Origin: Aquabacterium sp. CECT 9606
GTDB taxonomy: Bacteria > Pseudomonadota > Gammaproteobacteria > Burkholderiales > Burkholderiaceae_C
Direction: 5' to 3'
NCBI RefSeq assembly: GCF_918741295.1
Contig: NZ_CAKKNB010000001.1
Coordinates: 124,001 to 188,000, forward strand
DNA: 64,000 nt
Numbering within the stretch: the first letter of the stretch is position 1; every line of letters begins with the position of its first letter. A model generated the notes under the pieces. It did no database searches and had not been told where the DNA came from. It saw only the letters and a list, made by a program, of their open reading frames with translations. Position numbers and translations under genes: made by a program. Shown one piece after another: positions 8,360 through 16,022 of this stretch.

Positions 8360-8425
8360 TGTCCGTTCGCGCCCAACCACCACCCATCATCTTCGTCCCT
8401 CATCAAAGCATTGGAGACGCCGTGA
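8306..8425 (+). CDS. Short ORF (39 codons) starting in repeat R1 and ending on the transporter start codon
   Basis: ATG at 8306 lies 3 bases after AAAGGAGGAGG (8293-8303). The frame runs 39 codons and ends at TGA 8423-8425, which overlaps the GTG start (8422) of the next gene. Its last seven codons read IKALETP, a copy of the end of biuH (IKALETL). The ATG falls inside the 9-bp inner hairpin. It may act as a translated leader that couples ribosomes into the binding-protein gene, or it may be a chance relic. No function is assigned to the peptide itself. Confidence 0.35.
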   Translation: MGQAHSGGHERSRAPRLPCPFAPNHHPSSSSLIKALETP

Positions 8426-9423
8426 GTTCATCTTTGTCGAATAAGCCCGGTCGCCGGCAGTTTCTGCAAGCTGGTGCGGCGTCCGTCGCCGTGGGGGCGG
8501 GCCTGATGTCAGCGCCTACCATCGCCAGCGACGACAAGATCCTCATCGGCTACTGGCCCATCGCCTCGGGCTTGCCGCTGTACACCGCGCTGGAACGCGG
8601 CTTCTTCAAGGAGGCCGGGCTGAACGTGGAGGGGGTGAAGTTCGCCAGTGCCCAACAGGTGGCCGAGGCCATGATCGCGGGCCGCACGCATGGTTCGGCC
8701 AACGGCACGGCCTCGGCCGCGCTGGGCCTGGCCGAGATCGTCTCGCCGGGCTTGTACAAGATCATTTGTTCCAACCCCTCCAACCACAAGTTGATCCTTG
8801 ACCAGTTCGTGGTGCCCAAGGACAGCCCGATCAAATCGATCGCCGAGCTCAAGGGCAAGCGCGTGGCCTCGGGGCCGGGCATCCAGAACGTCACCCTGGC
8901 CAAGATCATCCTGGAGAAGAATGGCATCGTGGACCCCAAGGTGATCGAGTTGCCGATCGGCCAGCATGTGCCCGCGTTGGCAGCTGACCAGCTTGATGCC
9001 GTCTACACGCTGGAGCCCACAGGCACCGCGGGCCGCCTCAAGGGCCTGACCCGCGTGCTGGAAAACGGTGTGATCTCCAAGTATGTGCTGGGCGCGGCCG
9101 ATGCGCCCTGGTTTGGTGGCTCGGCCAGCGTCACCACCAGCCTTTTGAAGGACCGCCCGGACGCGGCCAAAAAGTACATCGCCGCCTATGTGCGGGCGGT
9201 CGACTTCGTGCGCAAGAACCCGCTTGAGGTGCGCAAGCACCTGGATGGCTTTACCTCGATCGACCCCTCGCTGGTCAACGAGGTGCCGCTGGCCGGCTTC
9301 ACGCTCTACAACGAATTCACGGCCTCGGACCTGGGCTACTTCCAGAAGTTCTTCGACGTGTTCACCGAGCGCAAGATCTTCTCGCGCGCTGTGCCGGTCA
9401 AGCCCCTCATCTACACAGGTTGA
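8422..9423 (+). CDS. TauA/NMT1-type ABC transporter substrate-binding protein
   Basis: 333-aa periplasmic binding protein of the NMT1/ThiY/TauA (SsuA) class. It starts with GTG at 8422, preceded by GGAG at 8413-8416, and carries a Tat-like signal (GRRQFLQAGAASVAVGAGLM). The mature part begins DDKILIGYWPIASGLPLYTALERGFF, typical of this class, and continues through IAELKGKRVASGPG. The start codon overlaps the stop of a short ORF upstream. It feeds the permease and ATPase at 9429 and 10615. Such transporters carry sulfonates, nitrate, pyrimidine precursors or other small anions; the ligand here is unknown and probably nitrogenous. Confidence 0.9.
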   Translation: MSSSLSNKPGRRQFLQAGAASVAVGAGLMSAPTIASDDKILIGYWPIASGLPLYTALERGFFKEAGLNVEGVKFASAQQVAEAMIAGRTHGSANGTASAALGLAEIVSPGLYKIICSNPSNHKLILDQFVVPKDSPIKSIAELKGKRVASGPGIQNVTLAKIILEKNGIVDPKVIELPIGQHVPALAADQLDAVYTLEPTGTAGRLKGLTRVLENGVISKYVLGAADAPWFGGSASVTTSLLKDRPDAAKKYIAAYVRAVDFVRKNPLEVRKHLDGFTSIDPSLVNEVPLAGFTLYNEFTASDLGYFQKFFDVFTERKIFSRAVPVKPLIYTG

Positions 9424-9428
9424 ACGCG

Positions 9429-10208
9429 ATGATCCCAAAACAGCTCGACCGCTTGTTCGATGCGCGCCTATTGCCCCTGATCGGGCCGCTGCTGCTGTTC
9501 GCGCTGTGGCAACTGGTGATTGCCGCGCAGTGGGTCAAGCCGGTGTTGCTGCCACCACCGGGTGAGACCTTGCTGCACCTGTGGGACAGTGTTTGGAGTG
9601 GTGCCATCAAGGCCGATTTCCTGGCCACCTTGTGGCGCACTTTGGCGGCCTTCGGCATCGCGGTGGCCATTGGGGTGCCACTGGGGGTGATGCTGGGCAG
9701 TTCGGTCAACGCTTACCGCAGTGTCGAGTTCCTGATCGACTTCTTCCGCTCCACGCCTTCGTCGGCCCTGATCCCATTGTTCCTGCTGATCTTTGGCATC
9801 ACCGATGCGAACAAGATTGCCATCGCGGCTTTTGCGGCGGTGTTGCTGGTGTTGTTCAACAGCGCGTATGGGGTGATGAACGCGAAGAAGACGCGGGTGA
9901 TGGCGGCGCAAATCATGGGCGTGTCGCGCTGGCATGTGTTCAAGGATGTGATGCTGATGGAGAGCCTGGCGCAGACCTTCGTGGGCTTGCGCACGGGGGT
10001 GTCGATGTCGCTGGTCATCGTGATCGTGGCGGAGATGTTCATTGGCTCGGAGACGGGCTTGGGGCATCGGATCATTGATGCGCAGCAGGTGTTCAATGTG
10101 AAGGACATGTACACGTCCATCTTGATCACGGGGGCGTTGGGCTATCTGCTGAATCTGATGTTTTTGTTGATTGAGACGAAGGTTGTGCATTGGAGTGGCA
10201 AGGCATGA
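9429..10208 (+). CDS. TauC/SsuC-type ABC transporter permease
   Basis: 259-aa inner-membrane permease of the BPD_transp_1 family, with the EAA-type loop recognisable as AAQIMGVSRWHVFKDVMLM (about residues 160-180). A TTG at 9420 is possible, but the ATG at 9429 is preferred. It is nearly contiguous with the binding-protein gene. It is separated from its ATPase by 406 bp of repeat locus 2, which is unusual for a transporter operon. Confidence 0.88.
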   Translation: MIPKQLDRLFDARLLPLIGPLLLFALWQLVIAAQWVKPVLLPPPGETLLHLWDSVWSGAIKADFLATLWRTLAAFGIAVAIGVPLGVMLGSSVNAYRSVEFLIDFFRSTPSSALIPLFLLIFGITDANKIAIAAFAAVLLVLFNSAYGVMNAKKTRVMAAQIMGVSRWHVFKDVMLMESLAQTFVGLRTGVSMSLVIVIVAEMFIGSETGLGHRIIDAQQVFNVKDMYTSILITGALGYLLNLMFLLIETKVVHWSGKA

Positions 10209-10239
10209 AAGGCTTGGTGTTGCCGTCGCTTGGGGTTGG

Positions 10240-10341
10240 GACAGAGCGAGGCGGGTGGACAGCTGCGCTCATGTCCCCCGCCCAGGCTGCGCCTGGTCTC
10301 CTCCTTTACTTCGCTCCGCTGTCCACCCGCCTCGCTCTGTC
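10240..10341 (-). repeat. Hairpin repeat unit L2
   Basis: Outer stem of 24 perfectly paired bases: 10240-10263 with 10318-10341, different in sequence from L1 beyond the shared GGGTGG. Inner hairpin CCAGGC (10282-10287) with GCCTGG (10291-10296), loop TGC. Core matches L1: TGCGCTCATGTCCCCCG and CTCCTCCTTTACTTCGCT. Confidence 0.85.
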
Positions 10342-10359
10342 TGGCGGCGCTCTGGCAAA

Positions 10360-10378
10360 GCCTTCGCTTCGCGAAGGC
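10360..10378. repeat. Central hairpin of locus 2 (first)
   Basis: GCCTTCGC (10360-10367) pairs with GCGAAGGC (10371-10378), loop TTC: 8 bp perfect. Confidence 0.7.
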
Positions 10379-10380
10379 CT

Positions 10381-10416
10381 GGGGATGGGCGACGGCGAAT
10401 GCCGCCGCCCATCCCC
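10381..10416. repeat. Central hairpin of locus 2 (second)
   Basis: GGGGATGGGCG (10381-10391) pairs with CGCCCATCCCC (10406-10416), and an inner CGGC/GCCG adds four more pairs across single unpaired bases. This makes a long stable hairpin between the two repeat units. Confidence 0.75.
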
Positions 10417-10444
10417 CTCTCTCCACCAACGTGGTGAAAGAAGC

Positions 10445-10536
10445 GGGCAGTGGGGTGCACGGCGAAGCGAAGTAAAGGAGGAGGTCGGGCGAAGCCCGGC
10501 CGGGGGACATGAGCGCAGCCGTGCGCCCCACTGCCC
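10445..10536 (+). repeat. Hairpin repeat unit R2
   Basis: Outer stem 10445-10463 with 10518-10536: 19 positions, all Watson-Crick except one T-G pair on the plus strand. Inner hairpin CGGGC (10486-10490) with GCCCG (10494-10498), loop GAA. Core GAAGCGAAGTAAAGGAGGAG and CGGGGGACATGAGCGCA, as in R1. Confidence 0.85.
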
Positions 10537-10614
10537 ACTTCGGTTTCACCGCACTCTCCCCCACCACGCAACAACCTCCCACCAGCACCCCAGGCCATCA
10601 AAGAGGATCACCCC

Positions 10615-11418
10615 ATGAGCGCCGTTCTCCAATCCGATGAGCCCGTGGCCATGCCCACCACCTCCCGCCCTCATGTCACAGTGCGTGGCTTGAGCAAGTC
10701 CTTTGCGGGCAAGCCGCTGTACACCGACTTCAACCTCGACTTGCCCCGCAACAAGATCGTGTCGATCTTCGGCCCCAATGGCTGCGGCAAGTCCACCTTG
10801 ATGAACATGATCGCTGGCCTAATCCCGTTGGACAAAGGCGAGATCCTGTTCGATGGCAAGACGCTGAAAGAAACCAAAATCGGCTACGTGTTCCAGAACT
10901 ACCGCGATGCGCTGTTCCCCTGGATCACAGCGCGCGACAACATCGCCTACCCCCTGCGCCGCCACGGCATGAAAGAAGCCGAGGTGCAGGCACGTGTGGA
11001 CGAACTGGTCAAGCTGTTCGAGATCCGCTTCGACCTGGCACGCTACCCGTATGAGCTGTCAGGTGGCCAGATGCAGACGGTGTGCATCATGCGCGCCCTG
11101 GCCCCCAACCCCGAGGTCATGTTCCTGGACGAGCCTTTCTCGGCGCTCGACTTCGAGATGACCCTGTTCATCCGCGAGAAGCTGCAAGAAGCTCACCTGG
11201 CCACGGGCGTCAGTATGATCATCGTCTCGCACGATCTGGAAGACGCCGTCTTCCTGGCCGACGAGATCCTGCTGCTCACACGCCGGCCCACCAGCATCGC
11301 CGAGATCGTGCCGTTCAGACTGCCGCGGCCTCGCCACCCAGAGTCGGTCTCCGACCCCGAGTTCGTGCGCGTCAAGGCCCATACGCTGGAAGTCTTCCGG
11401 CGTGAGATGAAAGCCTGA
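10615..11418 (+). CDS. TauB/SsuB-type ABC transporter ATP-binding protein
   Basis: 267-aa ATPase with Walker A GPNGCGKST (about residues 59-67), Q-loop VFQNYRDALFPW, signature LSGGQMQ, Walker B VMFLDEPFSALD and switch histidine IVSHD. AGAGGA precedes the ATG. It energises the binding protein/permease pair at 8422 and 9429. One base separates its stop from the next ATPase gene, so the two transporters' ATPases are co-translated units in one operon. Confidence 0.92.
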   Translation: MSAVLQSDEPVAMPTTSRPHVTVRGLSKSFAGKPLYTDFNLDLPRNKIVSIFGPNGCGKSTLMNMIAGLIPLDKGEILFDGKTLKETKIGYVFQNYRDALFPWITARDNIAYPLRRHGMKEAEVQARVDELVKLFEIRFDLARYPYELSGGQMQTVCIMRALAPNPEVMFLDEPFSALDFEMTLFIREKLQEAHLATGVSMIIVSHDLEDAVFLADEILLLTRRPTSIAEIVPFRLPRPRHPESVSDPEFVRVKAHTLEVFRREMKA

Positions 11419-11419
11419 C

Positions 11420-13072
11420 ATGACCGCCCCCCTCGACCCCGTCCCTCCCAAGACCGGCGCATTGGCGCTGTCCACCTACAAGCTGACCAAGCGCTTTGGC
11501 AGCTTCACCGCGATGGACGGGGTGTCCATCGACGTGCGGCCCGGCACCGTGCATGCACTGCTGGGCGAGAACGGCGCGGGCAAGAGCACCCTGGTCAAGG
11601 CCGTGGTTGGCTACCACCAGCCTGAAGAAGGCTCGGTGCTGATCGATGGCCGCGAGCACGCCATCACCTCCCCAGTGGTGGCCCGCGACCTGGGCATCGG
11701 CATGGTCTACCAGCACTTCACCGTGGTGCCCGGCATGACGGTGGCCGAGAACCTGCTGCTGGCGCGCGGCACGCTGCCCTCCATCATCCCCTGGCACAAG
11801 GTGCGCCAGGAACTCAAGGCCTTCTTGGACACCACGCCCTTCAAGCTCGACCTGGACGCGCGGCCCATGGACCTGTCGGCGGGCGAGAAGCAAAAGCTGG
11901 AGATCCTCAAGCAGCTCTACCTCAAGCCACGCCTGCTAATCCTGGACGAGCCCACCTCGGTGCTCACGCCGCAAGAGGCCGACGAGGTGCTGGGCCTCTT
12001 GCGTGATCGTGCGCATGCAGGCGAGGTCTCTATCATCATGATCACCCACAAGTTCCGCGAGGTGATGGAGATTGCCGACGACGTGAGCGTGCTGCACCGG
12101 GGCCGCCTGGTCGGCAGCCACCGCGTGGCCGACACCAACCCCGCGTTGCTGGGCGCCGAGATGGTCGGTGAAAGCCATGTCCGCAAAGCCCCCAGCAAGG
12201 CTGCCGATGATGTGATCGACATGGTCCCCGAAGCTGTGCTGGACGAGGTGGTCTCCACCGCGCCGCTGCACCGCGTGCTGCTCAACCCCACCGCGCCCCT
12301 GCGCCTGGAGGTTGACCAGCTCGACGTGCAAGGTGATCGGGGTGAGCGTGCCGTGCACCAACTCAGCTTGAAGGTGCGCGCTGGCGAGATCCTGGGCATC
12401 GCTGGTGTCTCAGGCAATGGCCAGCGCGAGTTGATGGAATCCCTGGTGGGCCAGCGCGACCGCGAATCCGGCCAGGTGAAGATCGCCAATGAATTGTACG
12501 AAGCGCGTCGCGAACAAAACCAGCGCCTCAATGTGCGCAGCCTGCCCGAAGAACCCTTGCGCAATGCCTGTGTGGGCGACTTGAGCGTGGCCTTGAACAT
12601 TGGCCTGCGCCGATTTGACCAGGCCCCGGCGGCCCGCGGTGGCTGGATCCGTGGCGGTGTCTTGCGCGATCAGGCGCGCCAGTTGATTGCCGAGTACCGC
12701 GTCAAGACCCAAGGCGAAAACGCGCCGATCAAATCGCTGTCGGGCGGCAATGTGCAGCGCGCCGTGCTGGCCCGCGAGCTCGATGGCCAGGTCGATGTGC
12801 TGCTGGTGTCCAACCCGGTGTTCGGTCTGGACTTCGCTGCCGTGGCCGAGATCCACTCGCGCATCATGGGCGTGCGCAACCAAGGCGGCGCCGTGCTGCT
12901 GGTCAGCGAAGATCTCGATGAGTTGCTGAAACTGGCCGACCGCATCGTGGTGATGAGCGAAGGCCGCATCGTTCACGAATGCCAGGCCCAGGATGCCGAC
13001 CGCCGCGTGCTGGGCGCCTTCATGGGCGGTGGCCACCACGAAGCATCCACCCCTTTGGAGCAAGCCGCATGA
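11420..13072 (+). CDS. BMP-type ABC transporter ATPase (two fused ATPase domains)
   Basis: 550-aa double ATPase of the sugar/nucleoside type. The first domain has Walker [13 protein letters not shown] (about residues 49-60) and [12 protein letters not shown]. The second has the degenerate Walker [13 protein letters not shown] and signature [12 protein letters not shown], as usual for this family. It should energise the Bmp-type permeases at 4276-6287, from which it is separated by an amidase, biuH and an entire second transporter. The stop overlaps the next start (ATGA). Confidence 0.92.
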   Translation: MTAPLDPVPPKTGALALSTYKLTKRFGSFTAMDGVSIDVRPGTVHALLGENGAGKSTLVKAVVGYHQPEEGSVLIDGREHAITSPVVARDLGIGMVYQHFTVVPGMTVAENLLLARGTLPSIIPWHKVRQELKAFLDTTPFKLDLDARPMDLSAGEKQKLEILKQLYLKPRLLILDEPTSVLTPQEADEVLGLLRDRAHAGEVSIIMITHKFREVMEIADDVSVLHRGRLVGSHRVADTNPALLGAEMVGESHVRKAPSKAADDVIDMVPEAVLDEVVSTAPLHRVLLNPTAPLRLEVDQLDVQGDRGERAVHQLSLKVRAGEILGIAGVSGNGQRELMESLVGQRDRESGQVKIANELYEARREQNQRLNVRSLPEEPLRNACVGDLSVALNIGLRRFDQAPAARGGWIRGGVLRDQARQLIAEYRVKTQGENAPIKSLSGGNVQRAVLARELDGQVDVLLVSNPVFGLDFAAVAEIHSRIMGVRNQGGAVLLVSEDLDELLKLADRIVVMSEGRIVHECQAQDADRRVLGAFMGGGHHEASTPLEQAA

Positions 13073-13752
13073 GCGCCGAACCCGTTTTGCTGAAAGTGCC
13101 CGCGCAGCCTTTCGAGTACAGCTTCAGCATGGCGCACACGGCCTTGCTCATCATCGACATGCAGCGCGACTTCATCGAGCCGGGCGGCTTTGGTGAAACG
13201 CTGGGCAATGACGTGTCGCTGCTGGCCGCGATCGTGCCCACCGTCAAGCGTGTGTTGGAAGCATGGCGCGCCAGCGGCGGCTGCGTCATCCACACCCGCG
13301 AAGGGCACCTGCCTGACCTGTCCGACTGCCCGCCCGCCAAACGCCTGCGTGGCGCGCCCAAGCTGCGCATTGGCGACGAGGGCCCGATGGGCCGCATCCT
13401 GATCCAGGGTGAGCCCGGCCACGCCATCATCCCCGAGCTGGCCCCGATCGATGGCGAAGTCGTGATCGACAAGCCCGGCAAGGGTGCCTTCTACGGCACC
13501 GGCCTGGGCGAGGTGCTTGAAGCACGCGGCATCACCCACCTCATCGTGATGGGCGTGACCACCGAAGTCTGCGTGCAGACCACCATGCGCGAAGCGAACG
13601 ACCGCGGTTACGACTGCCTGCTGGTCGAAGACGGCACCGAAAGTTATTTCCCCGCGTTCAAGGAAGCCGCCTTGGCCATGATCCGCGCGCAAGGCGCCAT
13701 CGTGGGCTGGACGGCGCCCAGCGCATCCCTGTTGGCGGTCTTGCCCACCTGA
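13069..13752 (+). CDS. Isochorismatase-like cysteine hydrolase (second), possible triuret or ureide hydrolase
   Basis: 227-aa hydrolase paralogous to biuH but clearly diverged. The triad is Asp30 ([10 protein letters not shown]), Lys135 (VIDKPGKG) and Cys168 ([20 protein letters not shown]). It lacks the [17 protein letters not shown] and WDIIPELYP stretches of biuH and has [17 protein letters not shown] and [10 protein letters not shown] instead, so a related but different substrate is likely. The ATG at 13069 overlaps the upstream stop (ATGA); an earlier in-frame start at 12979 lies inside the ATPase gene. Triuret hydrolase (TrtA) belongs to this fold and makes the biuret precursor, so it is a reasonable candidate; this is inference. 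Confidence 0.82.
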   Translation: MSAEPVLLKVPAQPFEYSFSMAHTALLIIDMQRDFIEPGGFGETLGNDVSLLAAIVPTVKRVLEAWRASGGCVIHTREGHLPDLSDCPPAKRLRGAPKLRIGDEGPMGRILIQGEPGHAIIPELAPIDGEVVIDKPGKGAFYGTGLGEVLEARGITHLIVMGVTTEVCVQTTMREANDRGYDCLLVEDGTESYFPAFKEAALAMIRAQGAIVGWTAPSASLLAVLPT

Positions 13753-13766
13753 TCGATCTTGTTGCC

Positions 13767-15620
13767 ATGTCCATTCCCCACACCATCTCGGGCTTGTTGA
13801 CTGCCTACCGCGAAGGCGCCCTGACGCCCGCGCAGGTGTTCGCCCGCTTCCTCACCGCGCCACCCGCCACGCCGGAGGATCCCGCCTGGATTCACCGCGC
13901 ACCGGCCGACTTCATCCAGGCGCAACTGGACGCCCTGGCCGGCCAAAGCCCCGCGACCCTGCCTTTGTTCGGCATCCCCTTTGGCGTCAAGGACAACATC
14001 GACGTCGCCGGCCTGCCCACCACCGCCGCCTGCCCGGCCTTTGCCTACATGCCGAAGCAATCGGCCACCGTGGTGCAGCGCTTGATGGCGGCAGGCGCCA
14101 TCGTGGTCGGCAAGACCAACCTCGACCAGTTCGCCACCGGCCTGGTCGGCGCCCGCTCGCCCTATGGCGTGCCCACCTCCACCTTCAGTGATGAACACGT
14201 CAGCGGCGGTTCCAGCTCAGGCTCGGCGGTGGTGGTGGCGCGTGGTGAAGTGGCCTTTGCCTTGGGCACCGACACGGCAGGCTCGGGGCGCGTGCCCGCG
14301 GGCTTCAACAACCTGGTGGGCATCAAACCCACGCCGGGCCTGGTGCCCACGGGCGGGGTCGTGCCGGCGTGCAAGTCGCTGGATTGCGTGTCGATCTTCG
14401 CGCTCACCGCGTCCGATGGCGCACGCGTGTTGGCCGTGGTGGAAGGGCCGCAAGCGGGCGAACCTGTCTTCAACCAGGTGAACTTGCAGGCACCGCGCCT
14501 GCCCGCCAAGCTGCGCGTGGGCGTGCCCATGGCGCCCGAGTTCTTTGGCGATGCCGAGTACGCAGGCGCCTTTGACCGGGCCCAGGCGCAATGGGCCGGC
14601 TTGCGCGATGTCGATGGTCAACCTTGGCCTGTTGAGCTGGTGCCTGTGGACCTGAGCCCCTTCATGGCCGTGGCGCGCCTGTTGTACGAAGGCCCGTGGG
14701 TAGCAGAGCGTTACGCGGCCATCAGCGATTTCATCGCATCGCACGCCGATGACATCAATCCCGTGGTGCGCGGCATCATCGAGGGCGCCCGCCAGCACGA
14801 TGCGGTGTCGGCCTTCAAGGGCCAGTACCGCTTGCGCGAGCTGGCCCAGGCCACCTTGCCCACTTGGCAACACATCGATGTGCTGATGGTGCCCACGGCC
14901 CCCACCATGCCCACGCTGGCCAGCGTGCAGGCCGACCCGGTGGTCCGCAACAGCCAGCTGGGCACCTACACCAACTTTGTCAACCTGCTGGGCCTGGCGG
15001 CGCTGGCCTTGCCCAGCGGCTTCACGGCCAGAGGCCTGCCTTTCGGCATCACCCTGATCGCACCCGGCGGCAGCGACGCGGCCCTGCTCGATCTGGGCGC
15101 CCTGTGGCAACAGGCCCTGGCCTGCAGCACCACCACCCCTTTGGGCCACGCCCTGAACGCACCCACCGATGCCGAGCTGACGTGGCCTTGCGGCGTGCAA
15201 GCCCTGGCTGCGCCCACGCTGATGGTGTCTGTCGTGGGCGCGCACCTGAGCGGCATGCCCCTGCACAATCAACTCACCGAGCGCCAGGCCAGGTTGGTGT
15301 CCAGCACCCGCACGGCCCCGCACTACCGCTTGTTCGCCTTGCCGGGCACCGTGCCGCCCAAGCCCGGCCTGGTCCGCGTCTCGGCCGATGCACCACCCGC
15401 TGAAGGTCACGCCATCGCGGTCGAGGTTTACGCGATGCCGCAATCCAGCGTCGGTTCTTTTCTGGCCTTGATCCCACCACCACTGGGCCTGGGATCGGTC
15501 GAGCTGGAAGATGGCAGTTGGGTCAAGGGCTTCATCTGTGAGCCCTGTGGCCTGCTTGGCGCCGAAGACATCAGCCAGCACGGCGGCTGGCGCGCCTACA
15601 TGAACAGGAAAACCGCATGA
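13767..15620 (+). CDS. atzF: Allophanate hydrolase
   Basis: 617-aa amidase-signature enzyme: allophanate + H2O -> 2 NH3 + 2 CO2. The Ser-cisSer-Lys triad is visible as Lys75 (FGVKDNIDVAG), Ser149 (HVSGGSSSGSA) and Ser173 (TDTAGSGRVPAG). The C-terminal domain (about residues 460-617) has the allophanate-hydrolase-specific GAHLSGMPLHNQL, SVGSFLALIPPPLGLGSVEL and SWVKGFICEP stretches. The length is typical of bacterial AtzF. No urea carboxylase gene is in the window, so its allophanate probably comes from biuret. The stop overlaps the next gene (ATGA at 15617-15620). Confidence 0.93.
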   Translation: MSIPHTISGLLTAYREGALTPAQVFARFLTAPPATPEDPAWIHRAPADFIQAQLDALAGQSPATLPLFGIPFGVKDNIDVAGLPTTAACPAFAYMPKQSATVVQRLMAAGAIVVGKTNLDQFATGLVGARSPYGVPTSTFSDEHVSGGSSSGSAVVVARGEVAFALGTDTAGSGRVPAGFNNLVGIKPTPGLVPTGGVVPACKSLDCVSIFALTASDGARVLAVVEGPQAGEPVFNQVNLQAPRLPAKLRVGVPMAPEFFGDAEYAGAFDRAQAQWAGLRDVDGQPWPVELVPVDLSPFMAVARLLYEGPWVAERYAAISDFIASHADDINPVVRGIIEGARQHDAVSAFKGQYRLRELAQATLPTWQHIDVLMVPTAPTMPTLASVQADPVVRNSQLGTYTNFVNLLGLAALALPSGFTARGLPFGITLIAPGGSDAALLDLGALWQQALACSTTTPLGHALNAPTDAELTWPCGVQALAAPTLMVSVVGAHLSGMPLHNQLTERQARLVSSTRTAPHYRLFALPGTVPPKPGLVRVSADAPPAEGHAIAVEVYAMPQSSVGSFLALIPPPLGLGSVELEDGSWVKGFICEPCGLLGAEDISQHGGWRAYMNRKTA

Positions 15621-16018
15621 CCCTGTCGACCAGCCACCTCAACCACCCCGAGGTGCTGCAAGAAGTCACCGCCATCTTCTTGCGTTATGAGGATGCCCTG
15701 GTGGCCAACGACGTGGAGGCGCTCAACGCGTACTTCTGGGCCAGCCCCTGCGTGACCCGCTATGGCATTGGCGACAAGCAACTGGGCCACGAGGCGTTGG
15801 TGGCCTACCGCCAGACCGTGCCGCCGCCCGATTACACTCGCCAGCTTCACGAAGTCCGCATCACGGCCTTTGGACCCGACATGGCCGTGGCCATGACCGA
15901 GTTCACGCGCAGTGACACCACCTTGCGCGGCTTTCAGACGCAGACCTGGGTGCGGTTCTCGGATGGTTGGAAGATCGTCTCGGCCCACGTCAGCATGATC
16001 CCTTTCACGCCTGGATGA
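15617..16018 (+). CDS. AtzH/HpxZ-like DUF3225 protein (NTF2 fold)
   Basis: 133-aa protein of the DUF3225 family, which includes AtzH of the cyanuric acid operon and HpxZ of oxalurate breakdown. Published work on Pseudomonas sp. ADP AtzH proposes that it converts the AtzE product 1,3-dicarboxyurea to allophanate and needs Tyr22 and Arg46. Here Tyr24 (LRYEDA) and Arg48 (VTRYGIG) have the same 24-residue spacing, so the active site appears kept. The gene overlaps atzF by 4 bp. No atzG or atzE is present, so the source of its substrate is open. Confidence 0.85.
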   Translation: MTLSTSHLNHPEVLQEVTAIFLRYEDALVANDVEALNAYFWASPCVTRYGIGDKQLGHEALVAYRQTVPPPDYTRQLHEVRITAFGPDMAVAMTEFTRSDTTLRGFQTQTWVRFSDGWKIVSAHVSMIPFTPG

Positions 16019-16022
16019 AACT

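Larger units (their letters stand above)
8046..8421 (+). repeat. Intergenic repeat locus 1 (two inverted hairpin units plus central palindrome)
   Basis: 376-bp gap inside the operon. It holds an inverted pair of structured units (8086-8175 and 8264-8359) around a 14-bp perfect palindrome (8210-8223 with 8226-8239). The same arrangement occurs at 10209-10614 and nowhere else in the window that I could see. The sequence before each left unit is also similar (GCCG..CGC..TTGGGGT), so the element probably begins near 8060. A diverged copy of the biuH 3' end lies at its downstream edge. No gene is convincing here except the short ORF at 8306. Confidence 0.85.
10209..10614 (+). repeat. Intergenic repeat locus 2 (two inverted hairpin units plus central palindromes)
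   Basis: 406-bp gap between permease and ATPase genes, holding the second copy of the paired repeat: units 10240-10341 and 10445-10536 in inverted orientation. Between them are two unrelated hairpins (10360-10378; 10381-10416). No convincing gene lies here. Unlike locus 1, I see no duplicated gene end at the borders. An ATG at 10509 within the right unit opens 43 codons that run 26 bases into the ATPase gene in another frame; I do not call it. Confidence 0.85.

Noticed and set aside
8046-8421. Repeat locus 1 as an insertion sequence or MITE with terminal repeats and target duplication
   Set aside because: There is no transposase. The flanking 24-bp similarity is a diverged gene end rather than an identical target duplication, and locus 2 shows no matching duplication. 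Mobility is left open.
10209-10614. Repeat units as simple rho-independent terminators
   Set aside because: No T-run follows the stems, the units come as inverted pairs with a conserved non-stem core, and they lie inside an operon between co-functional genes.
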